DNA from: Symbiodinium natans
Lineage: Eukaryota; Sar; Dinophyceae; Suessiales; Symbiodiniaceae
Length of the DNA: 64,000 bases
Assembly: GCA_905221605.1 (NCBI GenBank)
Contig: CAJNDS010002166.1
Coordinates: 1-64,000 of the forward strand
Reading direction: 5' to 3'
Of the stretch, positions 46,401 to 57,431 are shown piece after piece. Position 1 is the first letter of the stretch. Every line of letters begins with the position of its first letter. Below the pieces are notes generated by a model. The model ran no database searches. It was not told where the DNA came from and worked only from the letters and a program-made list of their open reading frames with translations. The position numbers and the translations under genes are program-made.

Positions 46401-47656
46401 CAAAAAGGTCCTAAATATCATCCTCTTAAAAGGTTTCGGGTTTTTTTTAGGGTTTTCGGGTTTAGGGCTTTAGGGGTTTAGATTGACGGGTTACCGTTTG
46501 AGGGGGTCGGGTCAGGGTTTTAGGGTTTTAGGGTTTTCGGGTTTAGGGTTGAGGGTTGAGGGTTTAGGGTTTAGGGTTTGGGGAGGTTTGTGGTGCAGGC
46601 TTTGAGCTGCACAGCGCTTCAGGCTTAAGATCTTAGTTGGACCAGCTCTAAGCATTGAAGGGTTGAAGGAAGATGCCCAAGAGCCCTAAACCCCAAACCC
46701 TTTAAACCTTGAAGCCCTAAACCCCAAACCACTTTAAACCTTAAGTCCTAAGCCCTCAATCTTGAACCCTACAGCCTAAACCCTAAATCTTGAACCCTAA
46801 ACGCTAAATCCTAAACCCTAAGCCATAAACCGAACCCCCCCCCCCCCCCCCCCCCCCCCCGCCCCTAAATCCTACACCCTGGCGGCCTGGCGCTGCAAGT
46901 TGAAACCTGCAAGGAGGAAAGGGACTTCTAGGAGACTCTTGGGACTTGGGATTGCACGACTGGGGTTTAGGGTTTAGGGTTTAAGGTTTAGGGTTGAGGG
47001 TTTAGGGTTGAGGGTGCCAGGGTTCAGGGATGGGGGTAAGCGGCAGATGGGGGGTCAGGGAGGAAGGAGTTCTCTATGTCTCTTGCCTAGGCGTTACAAA
47101 CCCTACCCCAATAAATCCTAAACTCTAAACCCTTAGTTAAGCACCAAACCCTAAACCCAACCTTAACCTCAAACTCTCAACCCTAAACCCTAAACCCTAA
47201 ACCCTAAACCCTAAACCCTAAACCCTAAACCCCAACGAACCCTATAAGCCTAAAACCCTGGAGAAAGCAGATTTGGGGTTCGCTTGCGAGTGGGCTCTAC
47301 AGCGTTAAGGCTCATCACCACGGTTTAGGGTTTAGGGTTTAGGGTTTAGGGTTTAGGGTTTAGGGTTTAGGGTTTAGGGTTTAGGGTTTAGGGTTTAGGG
47401 TTTAGGGTTTAGGGTTCAGGGTTTAGGGTTTAGGGTCCCTGTGCCTCCCCAGCCCCCCACCGCGTGGGACCACCAATTATAACTGTACTTATAACCCACT
47501 TGTAAGTCCCTTAAGTGCCCTAATGTGGTTATAATTCGGGTGTTATAGTTAGTTAATAAGTACCATAACCCTAAACCCCAAACCCTAAACCCTACACCCA
47601 AAACACTCTTCTTTTCTCAATTCGCTGAAGGAGGCGATGGCACGTTTCGACGACAC
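34418..47656 (-). CDS. Gene A: METTL21/CAMKMT-like methyltransferase, 22 traced exons, paralogue of gene B
   Basis: Exons in sense order: 47656-47607, 47296-47257, 46906-46878, 45827-45785, 45620-45579, 44736-44693, 43382-43341, 43156-43137, 42591-42532, 42072-41997, 41079-41012, 40888-40842, 40732-40664, 40431-40397, 38120-38094, 37588-37548, 37201-37129, 36736-36665, 36223-36172, 35519-35470, 35126-35088, 34474-34418 (TGA). 1,076 bp, all joins in frame. Key signals: RSHWGLFDR and LAYNCGGK (as in gene B), ALATFILKRR, motif I RRVLVVGAGLGSWAAVG, VLLTDGDPE joined to VVRVLETSLQLLA, VAVQQVLWADASEW, then FDLVIGADVVYLE, LLEMLLRVLRPG joined to GQFLLFASRR. This is the motif order of Methyltransferase_16 lysine methyltransferases. 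Donors: 13 GT, 6 GC, 2 GA. The least certain exons are 40888-40842, 43156-43137 and 40431-40397. The 5' end is unknown. A whole HNH ORF lies in the 40397-38120 intron. Confidence 0.8.
35627..35737. mobile_element. MITE-like hairpin, copy 1 (terminal CTTGGTAGCCCAG)
   Basis: CTTGGTAGCCCAG at 35627-35639 and its exact reverse complement at 35725-35737, with an inner GGCACCTTTTTGGGGTTGGTTAC segment. 111 bp, in a gene A intron. Confidence 0.75.
38435..38668 (-). CDS. Short ORF downstream of the HNH ORF, unknown
   Basis: 77 codons in the same gene A intron, same strand as the HNH ORF. It starts with ATG and reads like protein (PAPVVTKEEFRATFRDWDHR) but matches nothing I know. It may be intron noise or a relic that moved with the HNH gene. 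Confidence 0.3.
   Translation of the reverse strand: MVSSKEIVTNAGDKLWASPKPSSDRAVSMRVTMVIQKPRSFITSQFRRAAAIDHHLPAPVVTKEEFRATFRDWDHRV
38837..40054 (-). CDS. Double HNH endonuclease (NUMOD4-HNH-NUMOD1 twice), nested in gene A intron
   Basis: 405 codons with ATG and TGA, no telomere repeats inside. It consists of two similar halves. Each has a NUMOD4-like start (VSSFGRVLSPNG; VSSFGRVRF), an HNH_3 domain (HRLVALAF...WQVNHLDGCRFNN; HRLVAGTF...HVNHIDGNPGNN) and a NUMOD1-like helix-turn-helix (SQAEAARALGLSASQV; SIQAAALQTGVSATTI). These modules are those of homing endonucleases and of phage and giant-virus HNH proteins. Both metal-binding His/Asn patterns look intact (the first has LDGC where the second has IDGN). 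It lies in sense orientation between gene A exons ending 40397 and starting 38120. Whether it is expressed from the intron or by its own promoter cannot be seen. Confidence 0.9.
   Translation of the reverse strand: MLVRVLFARWRIPVPAGQTRAVFSGSNLCNSVVGGTGGSTWHVSSFGRVLSPNGCVSYGSLKPSGYRVAQIDRRNFYVHRLVALAFRGPPPTVEHWQVNHLDGCRFNNHLSNLAYATPAQNACHSWTMRHRRGLHTRNAKPVLGRRCGTELWLSYPSQAEAARALGLSASQVSMCCRLGTKSCHRDGTRYEMKFADGPEDGPEPQQREIWARAMYPSRAALNLCAIHGLMVSSFGRVRFTLENRVTFGTRRPEGYFNVQRAGRFLLVHRLVAGTFLGQPETGSTHVNHIDGNPGNNRLCNLEYATPSQNVTHAITLRKGQEQRPRTGKAVLACRNRKGLHREQQCFDSIQAAALQTGVSATTISKACRGHQARSLEWEFKFAADECLPGEEWRQVVLEGARVKWP
43435..43495. repeat. (TA)n-rich microsatellite
   Basis: Two runs of TATATATATATA separated by GTGTATTGTG. 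Confidence 0.8.
47470..47571. mobile_element. Hairpin element related to 52.4 kb copy
   Basis: ATTATAACTGTACTTATAAC and a complementary right arm ending in TAGTTAATAAGTACCAT, with AGGGCACTTAAGG-type core. Confidence 0.55.
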
Positions 47657-50113
47657 CTCTGCAATCAAACCGGGTTGTTCCAACTTGGGGTCCCCTTTTA
47701 GGTACCCTTTCCGTGTTAGGCTTAGGGTTTAGGGTTTAGGGTTTAGGGTTTAGGGTTTAGGGTTTAAGGTCTTCACCATCGAATCTCTCATAGAACCCTT
47801 GTAAGAGGACACTGAATCGCGGGACCTTAGTTTAGAACATGTTGCGTCTCTATTCCAAGCTTGCTAGATCCCAGACTTGCCGATCGGCCAAGGAGTGCAA
47901 AAAGGGCACACTCTTTTGACTAGCCCCAGGCGACCTATCAAGCAACGAATGCAAAGGGTACCCCGTTTTAGAACACAGGGCACCAAGCCCAAGTAAAGAG
48001 CACCCTCATGGTAAAGGGTACCTACCCCTTTTTCTATACTGAACTTGGAACCCTAGCAAAAATTAATTTGGTTAGCTGTGTCTTAGGAATTTGAGCACCC
48101 CAAAATACATTTTATTCCCAAGAATCCCTAAGTTTAGGGCACCAAGTAAAGAGGACCCTCCTGAAGAGCAACCGTGAGACTCTGTCCTGAGGAAGCCAGA
48201 GACTCCCATTCTTCCGAAAGAAATCTCGGACTCGGCACACATCAGAAGATCCCTCAAAAAACCCCTGAAGACTCCGAAAAGCCCCAAAGAAGCCTTATGA
48301 AGCCTAAACTGCAAACCCTAAACCCTAACCCTAAACCCCAAACCCTAAACCCTAAACCCTAAACCCTACCTAAACCCTTATCAATGAACCCTAAACCCTA
48401 CACCCCCTACTGCCCTCTAACTCCCAGCCCCCCGAAACACCCCTACACCCCCTCCTGGCTAGCATGCGGCTCCGGGAGTCCCTACGGTCCGCGTTGTTTC
48501 TTTGCATTGGGGTTTAGGGTTTAGGGTTTAGGGTTTAGGGTTTAGGGTTTAGGGTTTAGGGTTTAGGGTTTAGGGTTTAGGGTTTAGGGTTTAGGATTTA
48601 GGGTTTAGGGTTTAGGGTTTAGGGTTTAGGGTTTAGGGTTTAGGGGTAGAAATGCTCGAGTCTCTTCTGGGAATGAAGGCATGTGTGCGCGCGTTTCGGG
48701 GCCACCATTCTTGGGTGTGTATACTTGCATACATGTATGGTTGGTTGTTCGTTTGCTTATGCACTGAACCGTAAACCCTAAGTTAAGTGTGCCATGGAGT
48801 GCTCAAGGACAGAGCTGTCTTAGCTCGGCATTGATCAACATTCCCTCAAGCTCTGCGAGTTCAGGTGGTCAGGATTTAGCGTGTAAGGCTTTGCGAAAGT
48901 AAGGGAACCCATAATCGACCCTCAAATACTAAGATTCCTTTGTAACAAGGACCTCAAGAACGTACCCCTAGTTTCGGAAACCCCCATAAGGGTCGCAGAG
49001 CTTCTAGGGGCACACCAGACTTCTTGGCGCTGGCTCTCCTACGGTTGAAACGTGCCCAAGAGAGGGACTTTTCTGCAACTCTCCCCCTACTCTGGCGCCC
49101 GAGATCCGAAACCCTCAGCCACTAAGCCTGTTAAGGGTTCAGACTTTAGGGTAAGCCATGTAGTCCAGGCTTTTGTTGTTTTTAGGGCTACAGCTTGTCA
49201 GGAGCCGGAGCTCTGAAACAGGAAACGACTTATAGGCCATGAATCCGGAACTATATAGGACATGCAACTTATTATCCCTTTATAACAGCAAATAACCTGA
49301 TCGGCCCTAAACCCATCCAAAAAAAACACCGTGACAGAAACCGTAAGCCCTAAACCCTATACATCCAAAAAAACAACGTCACAGAAACCCTAAGCCCTAA
49401 ACCCTAAACACCCAACCCTAAACGCTATAAGAGGCCCCGAGGCTTCTTAAACCCATGTGAAAAGACGCCAGGAGGGGCAGAGGACACATTGAAGACCTTC
49501 CGGCAGCCCAAGAACCATCCTAATGCACAGTATTGTTCTAGAGTAGGGTTTAGGGTTTAGGGTTTAGGGTTTAGGGTTTAGGGTTTAGGGTTTAGGGTTT
49601 AGGGTTTAGGGTTTAGGGTTTAGGGTTTAGGGTTAGGTTTAGGGTTTAGGGTTTAGGGTTTAGGGTTTAGGGTTTAGGGTTTAGGGTTTAGGGTTTAGGG
49701 TTTAGGGTTTAGGGTTTAGGGTTTAGGGTTTAGGGTTTGGGGTTAAGGGTTAAGGGTTCAGGGAAAGGTTTGGGGCTGTGGGGAGCGGAGGGGCTGATGG
49801 CTTAGGAAGTCTGTAGCTTGGTTTAGGGGAGTTGCGCTAAGATTTCGAGTGTTTCAAGTGCAGGTCAAATTTCGGTACTTTGGGCAGCTTGTTTAGGGCT
49901 TAGGGTTGTGGGGGTGTATTAAATAACTAGGAGAAATACTCGTACATGTTTTAAGGCTCCGGTAGTAACTGTAGCCCTGCAAGCCCTCTTCTTGCTATGC
50001 GAGCGCGACACCGCAACCATGCCACCAACCATTAGAAAGTTCTTCTAAAGTTAGGCCCCAAAGTGGTAGTTGTTCGACACAACTCTCAAAAAAATAGCCG
50101 TGAGGTGGTTCAC
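47657..50113. other. Repeat-rich stretch with weak - strand exon candidates
   Basis: It should contain the 5' part of gene A. Open - islands: about 48455-48505 (reads NNADRRDSRSRMLA) and about 49495-49520 (WFLGCRK before AAG then GTCTTC). Phases do not yet join to 47656. Otherwise telomere-type arrays (48510-48645, 49543-49742) and a short hairpin element. Confidence 0.35.
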
Positions 50114-51350
50114 CCCCTTTACGCTTCAGCACGAAGCCCGGTCCAAATTGAGCTGCCAAAATTGCCATATAAGCCCGATCCGTTGATCCCGGCAGTTGCT
50201 TCACCCTAAACCCTAAACCCTAAACCCTAAACCCTAAACCCTGAACCCTGAACCCTAAACCCTAAACCCTTTTTTGCAGCGAGCCTCGTGCGCCAGACCC
50301 AAAACCCCCTAAACCCTAAACTCTGACCCTAAACCCTAAACCCTAAACCCTAAACCCTAAACCCTAAACCCTAAACCCTAAACCCTAAACCCTAAACCCT
50401 AAACCCTGACTTGAGCCACTTCTGTCAAACCCGCAACCCGACCCACGAGCCCCGCTTTAGGGGTCCCGAGCTAAAGCTACGATATTTCGACATTTGGAAC
50501 ATTCAGGGTGCCCAACCGGGAGGATGATTTGAATATCAGAGGGTTTCTAGATGCACAAACGCCATGAGGTTTTGCAACCTTACCAGTGTGAGCTCTCCCG
50601 CGCTCGTACGGCGCCCGAAACCCTGAACCCTAAACCCTAAACCCTAAACCCTAAACCCTAAACCCTAAACCCTAAACCCCAAACCCTACTTAGTGGCCCT
50701 CAGGTCCTCGGGACTGCAGTCAGCCGTTTTCGGCTGCTTGCCACTGTGAGGCCGGTAGAACTTTGTCGGTGCTTTGCGACATGTGCCTTTGTCAAAACAA
50801 GAAGGAAGTCGACCTTCGGTATGGGTTTAGGGTTTAGGGTTTAGGGTTTAGGGTTTAGGGTTTAGGGTTTAGGGTTTAGGGTTTAGGGTTTAGGGTTTAG
50901 GGTTTAGGGTTTAGAGTTTAGGGTTCAGGGTTTAGGGCTGAGGGCCTTCGTGCCCTTAGTCTGTACAGCATCTGCTCCTCCTCAAGTGACGACCCCCCTG
51001 GCTTTGACAAATTGCAAATCTGAGATGACTACTTGTAGCTCTCCGGATTAAGCAGGAGCTGTCCCTCATCAGCCTACGTCACATGGCAGCTAGGGGGAAT
51101 CTACTTCGAGATCCTGAACCCTCAAGCCCTAGAGCCTAAAACCCAAACCTTAAACCCTAATCCTAAACCCAAAACCCGAAACCCCAACTCCTAAACCCTA
51201 AACCCTAAACCTACTTCAAGATCCCGAACCTTGAAGCCATGGTTGTCCCAGAAAACATCGAGAAGCTCCAATCTACGGAGGGCTCTGTGCTTGGCAAGTG
51301 CGGGCCACGCTAGCACAGAAGTCGGAGCCCGCGCCAGTGGCTTGTCTACC
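50114..51350 (-). CDS. Candidate exon cluster between genes C and A, unknown (Cys/His-rich part)
   Basis: Islands that read as exons on the - strand: 51350-51230 (40 codons, ending LLDVFWDNHGFK then GTTCGG), about 50996-50953 (SLEEEQMLYRLR), 50813-50715 (SCFDKGTCRKAPTKFYRPHS, Cys/His spacing loosely like a CCCH finger), 50622-50584 (FRAPYERGRAHT, donor GTAAGG) and 50205-50114 (AYMAILAAQFGPGF). The 50813-50715 and 50622-50584 pieces join in phase. They could be the end of gene C, the start of gene A or a separate gene. Confidence 0.4.
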
Positions 51351-53522
51351 CTGGGTGGCTGGTGGCTTCGGTGGGTTTTTGAGTCATGTTACAGAAGGGT
51401 TTGGGTTCAACCCTAAACCCTAAACTCCAAACCCTAAACCCTGAACCCTAAACCCTGCTGATTCTGCTGGCGTCTTTTCGGTGGTTCGTGTCTCATGCAG
51501 GAAGAGAGGCTTGCCAAGAAAGACCATGCGGAGAAGAAGGCAAACAGCTGCCGAATCAAAACCCTGTAAGAGCAGCGTTGCTAGTGGGCAGTCCCATCCT
51601 GACAACCTCCTGACAACTCTCAGAAGCCAAGATGGGGCTTTCCGAAATTAGGGCTACCTTATTGGGGGCCTGATTATAAGGGAATCCTACTATTTGGGGT
51701 CTATATGAAGGGGTTGGTTTATTCTGGTAACCCCCCCAACTTTGTGTGCCCCAGAGTCTCATCACCCAAAACCTTGAATCCCATGCGTGCCACTCACTCG
51801 CTCCCCCCCCCCCCCCCCCCCCACTCACCAACGATAAACGCGAGACGCGGACTCAACTACCGAATATCCCTTGAGATGTAGGTTTCAACTTGGCGCTCAC
51901 CCCCAAACCTTATGGCGTCCATACCCACTCTCTTCCCTTGGAAAGGGTAGCTTCGTCAGGGGCTCATGGGGTCAACCCTAAACCCTAAACCCCAAACCCC
52001 TAACCCCAAACCCCAAGCCAGGAGGCAAGGGAGGTAGCACGAAGGGACCACTGGTGGCTCGTCAGCGAGACGCCGGCGGGCCTTGAAGTTTGACAGGGTA
52101 GGGTTAGTGGTTTGTGGTTTGTGGTTTGTCGTTTGTCGTTTGTGGTTTTGGGCTTAGGGTTCAGGGCGTAGGGTTTAGAGTTAGTGGACACACCTTTTCG
52201 GTTCGCCAGCCTACTCACTGGAGCCACTCAATTCGATGTACTATAGGGGTCGGAAGAATTACGAAGTGCATTCCCTTATGGTCCCTTGACAATACTATAA
52301 CAACCCATAGCCCTATTCTACTTGTTATGGCCCCGATATTAGAGGTGGTTTGAGGGTTGGGGGCAGGCTCGAGGCAGCAGGGGGTTCATCTTGAGCGGGG
52401 TCGAATGACGTTGAAGTTGAACCCTACTTGGAGATTCATGGTACTTATCAACCAATTATACCTGCACTTATAACTGTACTTATAACCACATTAGGGCACT
52501 TAAGGGGCTTATAAGTGGGTTACAAGTAGAGTTATGGTTGGTTAAGAAGTACCATGAACCTCCACGTGTTTTTGGGAGGGGGGTGGGCAGAGAGTTGAGG
52601 TCTTCGAGGTTTAGGGGTTCGGGTTTCGGGTTAAGGGCGTAGGGTTTCGTGTTCAGGGTTTAGCATCCAGGGGTTTTTAGTTTTTGGGCTTGGGGTCCAA
52701 GGTTAAAGGATTTGGAGGTTCAGAGGTTGAGAATGTAGGAGTTTGCAAGAGCTTTGTTGGGTAAACCAAGGTTATGGGGACTAAGGGTTTTTAGTAGGGA
52801 TCGGGATTTGGCAGCACCGAAATTTCAACCCAAAAGGCAGGTTTAGGGTTTAGGGTTTAGGGTTTAGGGTTTAGGGTTTAGGGTTTAGGGTTTAGGGTTT
52901 AGGGTTTAGGGTTTAGGGTTTAGGGTTTAGGGCTTAGGGCTTAGGGCTTAGGGGTTGACCTCCCACATATACTCGACTCTTGGCTTCGGAGACCCCAATA
53001 GAGGGACGAAAGGTGCTTACCACGATCCTGAGCGACCCAGCTATGCTCATGATAAGGTTCAGCAAGGGAATTCACCCTAAGCCCTGATGCTTTGTGAGGT
53101 TGCCCAGCTATCTCCACACCCCTGAAGCCCCCGCCCCCCGCCCCCCTCCCCGGCCCCCCGAGAACCTAATACTTGCGAAAGCCTCCGTTTCGGGTTTAGG
53201 GTTTAGGGTTTAGGGCTTCATGGTTCCCTCCCTACTAAGAAGCAGTAACTATGAGGCTAAGCATCTGCCTCTTAACCGCGTGAAAATTGAACCTCGCACC
53301 ACTAGACCCCTAAACCCAAACCCCTTGAACCCCCAAAGCACCTAAAGCCCCTGAAGCCCTAAACCCATACCCCCCAAACCCCTTATAACCTCCTTAACCG
53401 TATTTATACCCCCCTTATCAACCCCCTGATCCCTAATGCCCTCGCATATCCCCCTTGCATCCTCCTGATACCCCCCTGATACTCCCCTTTTACCCCTCTT
53501 TGTGCCCCCTTTCCCCCCGCAC
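51351..53522. other. Intronic or intergenic repeats
   Basis: TTTAGGG/CCCTAAA arrays, hairpin elements (51645-51740, 52235-52335, 52430-52563) and a poly-C run. One open - island near 52030-52090 could be an exon but did not join. Confidence 0.4.
52430..52563. mobile_element. Hairpin element (GGAGATTCATGGTACTTA ends)
   Basis: Left arm GGAGATTCATGGTACTTATC and right arm AAGAAGTACCATGAACCTCC are inverted copies. The core matches the 47.5 kb element in reverse order. Confidence 0.65.
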
Positions 53523-56500
53523 CCGCAAGTCCCCGAGCACGAGCTCGGCTCCCGACGAATCCGGACGAGCTGACTTGCGGGGCCTGGGTGGTGAAGGGTT
53601 TCTGGTACTTTTGGGCGGCAGCCCTAACCCTAAACCCTAAACCCTAAACGGGTGTCAGGTTTTTGGGGTTTCTTCCACCTCATCCCTAGTGTTGGGGTGT
53701 AGCAGTGCAGCGTGTTGGACTGCCGAATGGCACTCCAGCATTTCGGGTTATCATGCTGTGCTACACATCTAGGATGCCACTGAAAACCTCTGAAATGTAC
53801 TCAATTCCAAGATGTGATCCTCTTGAAGCCCATAACAGTACCCTAAACCCTCAACCCGAAACCCTGAACCCGAAACCCAAGTAAATCCAAGGGACTACCT
53901 AGCAAACAGTCTGGGAATTAACAAAAAAAAGGGGACCCCCAACATAGACCCCCCAAATATAGTAGGATCCCCTCATATTAAGGACCCCAAAAAAGGTACG
54001 CCGAGTATCGTAAACCCCCATCTAGAACCACCAGGACACCTCAGGCAGGCGATGGCTGTTGTTTCCTGCACGGTGGATCGGCGTTCCGTCCGCCAGGCAA
54101 TCGACCTCCACACCTAGCGGCCCATTGGTCGGAACAAGGGTCTAGGGTTTAGGGTTTAGGGTTTAGGGTTTAGGGTTTAGGGTGTAGGGTCTTTGACACC
54201 CTACACCCTGAACCCTGAACCCTGAACCCTAAACCCTGAACCTCCCCCCCCCCCCCCCCCCCCCCCAAAGCCCCGAAGATCGGGAGCTCAAACAAGAGGC
54301 GGCCTCGGTTGGAAACAGGAACGGGAGCCGGGGAAACCTGGGCCAGGGTTTCGGGTTTAGGGTTTCGGGTTTAGGGTTTAGGGTCTAGGAGGGTTTCGGG
54401 TTTCGGGTCTAGGGTTTAGGGTTTCGGGCTTCGGGTGTAGGTTTTGAGGGTCATGGGATTCAGGGTTCAGGGTCTGGAGGGATCCGCATTTCGGGTTTTG
54501 TAGATGGTGGGGGCCTCCGAAGCCACTGCGAAGCGCGCAGGGCAACTCTGCCTTACCTTCTGGCAACTAACCTCCAACATTCCCTCAGTGTCTAGGGTTG
54601 AATTAGTGTTCAGGGACCGAAGAGTAACCTAGGAAAAAAAGGGGTTAACTTTTTGGTTTAAAGGGGCTGATAAAAGGGAACCTAAACTCTAGACAAAGGG
54701 AATCCGGGCCTACTCTGGGTCCAGTCAATGAACCCTAAATGGGTCTTCGTGTACCCCACTAGGGACTTTACGGTAATGTAGGGCATGCGTTCCCAATTTC
54801 AGGCATCACTTGATCCCCGAGGCAAGACGCCCCCAGGGCCTGTACCTTGCCCCAGACTCGCGAGCCCTGCTTGCGGCATTCAACAGTCCTAAATCCCGAA
54901 CACCTTGCCCGGCTGTAAAGAGGATTACAAGCGCCACGCGGGTTTCAAACTAGCTGGAACTATAGCTACGCCAGGAAACCATACTTGTAACTATCCCTGT
55001 ACCTCAGACTCCAAGCCCTACATCTCATATCTCCAACCCCCAGTCCCTCAAACTCTCTCCAGGGCCCAGGCAGTCGGAGCAGGAGGTCGGGGAGTCGGGG
55101 CTGGCGCCGCGGCCACTGCAGGCGGCGGAGTCGGGGCTGGCGCTGCAGCGACCGGAGGCGGCGGGGTCGGGGCTGGCGCCGCAGCGACCGGAGGCGGCGG
55201 AGTGGGCGCCGGAGTCGGCTCCGTCTTCACGGAGTTGTTGCCTGGTTTGAGGGGTTCAGCTGTCATTAGGGTTTAGCTGAGGCTTCAATAGTTCATGCGC
55301 AGTTCACTGTGTTCACTCCATCCAAAGCTTAACTCATATGGCTGCTTCAAATCTTTATAGTTTATAATGTTGCAAAGCACCTACACATCTTGTTCTCCAC
55401 TTTGAGCTCTTGCATCACATCTCAGTTCATGAGTCGTTGATTCCGTCCTTGTTCCTGCATTAATGTGGTCTTAGGTCTGTTTAGCGGGAACGTTTAACAT
55501 ATACATCGGAACCAACGAAAAAACACACGAAGCAAAGAAATAACGAATACTGTCACACACACACACACATCTATCTAGAGCCTGTTCAATATGGTTTGTT
55601 GCGCCTGCCAGTCTTGACCCTCGACTACAACTCCCCGATGAAGCCTAGAAGAAGAAGCCCACCATGTCCCGCTCACTGTTTGCTTAACTTCTACCTTTCA
55701 TCCACTTGTCCACTCTTAAAGCTAAGGAAAAGGTACCACGAATCTCTATCATTCTTGTTTCACCTCGCTCAGATTCTTTATCGCATTGTGAGCCCGTACA
55801 TTTGCATCATGTGTCTCGTTCTCCAATGACTGGTGCCTTTCAGACAGTTCATCTGCCAAGTCCGTGTCATCGCTTCCTTCTCTATACCACCTCCCTCTTG
55901 AACCTCTCCGTGCCAATTGGTTCATGAGCCCTTTCATGCAGTACCGTAACGTGCATATCCCCTACGATTGAATCCAGGCAGAAAAGCACCCTTCATCCCT
56001 CCCCCTCTTGCGATAAACCCCAAACCCCCAGCCCACAGTCTTGACCTTGCATCTATCAGACTCTGGACCCACTATTTATCAGACTTTGGACTCACGATTT
56101 GAAACGACCCATGTACAAAGTTGGGCTTCGGGTCCATCGGAGTCTTGGTTAGGGCTTAGGGGTTAGTGACGTTTAGGGCTTGTAGGGTCTAGGGATGTCG
56201 CTTGGAGACGTGGGGCTTAACCCTAAACCCCAAACCCCAAACTTGATTTCAACAGTCCCCAGACTTGTTAATAAGTAGGGCTCCATTAAAAAAATTTAAG
56301 GGAAACTCAAAAAAATATCCTAAATCGATGCCTGGTAAACCTTAACTGAGGCTTTAGAGGTGATTGGGGTCGAGATTCGAGGTTTTGGGGAAACACCCGA
56401 ACTAAGGCCTAAACCCTGGATCCTAAGGGCTTCCGGCCTAGAGTGTCTTGAGTTTGGAGAGTGCGTCTTTGGAGTTGCGGCTAGTGAGACTCCACATTGC

Positions 56501-57400
56501 ATCTTCACTCTCCGTGCGATCCAAGGCGTTCAGGTCATGACTTCTAGGGTTTAGGGTTTAGGGTTAGGGTTTGGGGTTTGGGGTTTAGGGTTTGGGGCTT
56601 AGGGCTACAGTACCCAGGATACATGTTACCTAGGGAACTTTGGCTTTCGGTGAGGTGCCAGCGGCGTCCAGGGGCGTGCCGTCAACCAAGTAACCTAGGC
56701 TTTACGGTTTGGGGTTTAAGGTTTAGGGTTAGTTAGGGTTTAGGGTTTAGGGTTTAGGGTTTAGGGTTTAGGGTTTAGGGTTTAGGGTTTAGGGTTTAGG
56801 GTTTAGGGTTTAGGGTTTAGGGTTTAGGGTTTATGGTTTATGGTTTAGGGTTTAGGGTTTAGGGTTTAGGGTTTAGGGTTTAGGGTTTAGGGTTTAGGGT
56901 TTAGGGTTTAGGGTTTAGGGTTTAGGGTTTAGGGTTTAGGGTTTAGTGTTTCGGGTTTCGGGTTTAGGGTTTAGGGCTCTCTCGTTCTCTCTGTCTCTCT
57001 CTGTCGCTCTCTCTCTCTCTCGCTCTCTCTCTCTCTCGCCCTCTCGCTCTCTCTCTCTCTCTCTCTCGGTCTCTCTCTCTCTCTTCGCAATCTCTCTCTC
57101 TCTCTCTCGCAATCTGTCTCTCTCTCTCTCTCTCTCTCTCCCTCGCTCGAGGCTGTAGACCCTAACCCCTGCGACAAGCAGCGCTGGTTAGCACTCTTCC
57201 GGAAAGCTACACTGCTGTAACAGCATGGCTAGCTCTATGTTGGCCTTGATATAGTCCCTACTTACACTTTACCCAGACACCTTCAAGTAAAGCATCTCAA
57301 ATCCTCGAGCAAAGGGAGTGCAGACCTGAAGCCCTGTGAGCTACCTGCGCAACCCTCAACCCTGACAACTTCAACCCCCACCCCCCATCCCCCACCCCCC

Positions 57401-57431
<31 letters not shown>

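Noticed and set aside
54905-55276. + strand ORF of Gly/Ala repeats
   Set aside because: It is the complement of the Pro/Ala linker exon of gene C (55054-55241), which joins in frame with its neighbours.
56946-57177. Ser/Leu and Arg/Glu ORFs
   Set aside because: Translation of a (CT)n microsatellite.
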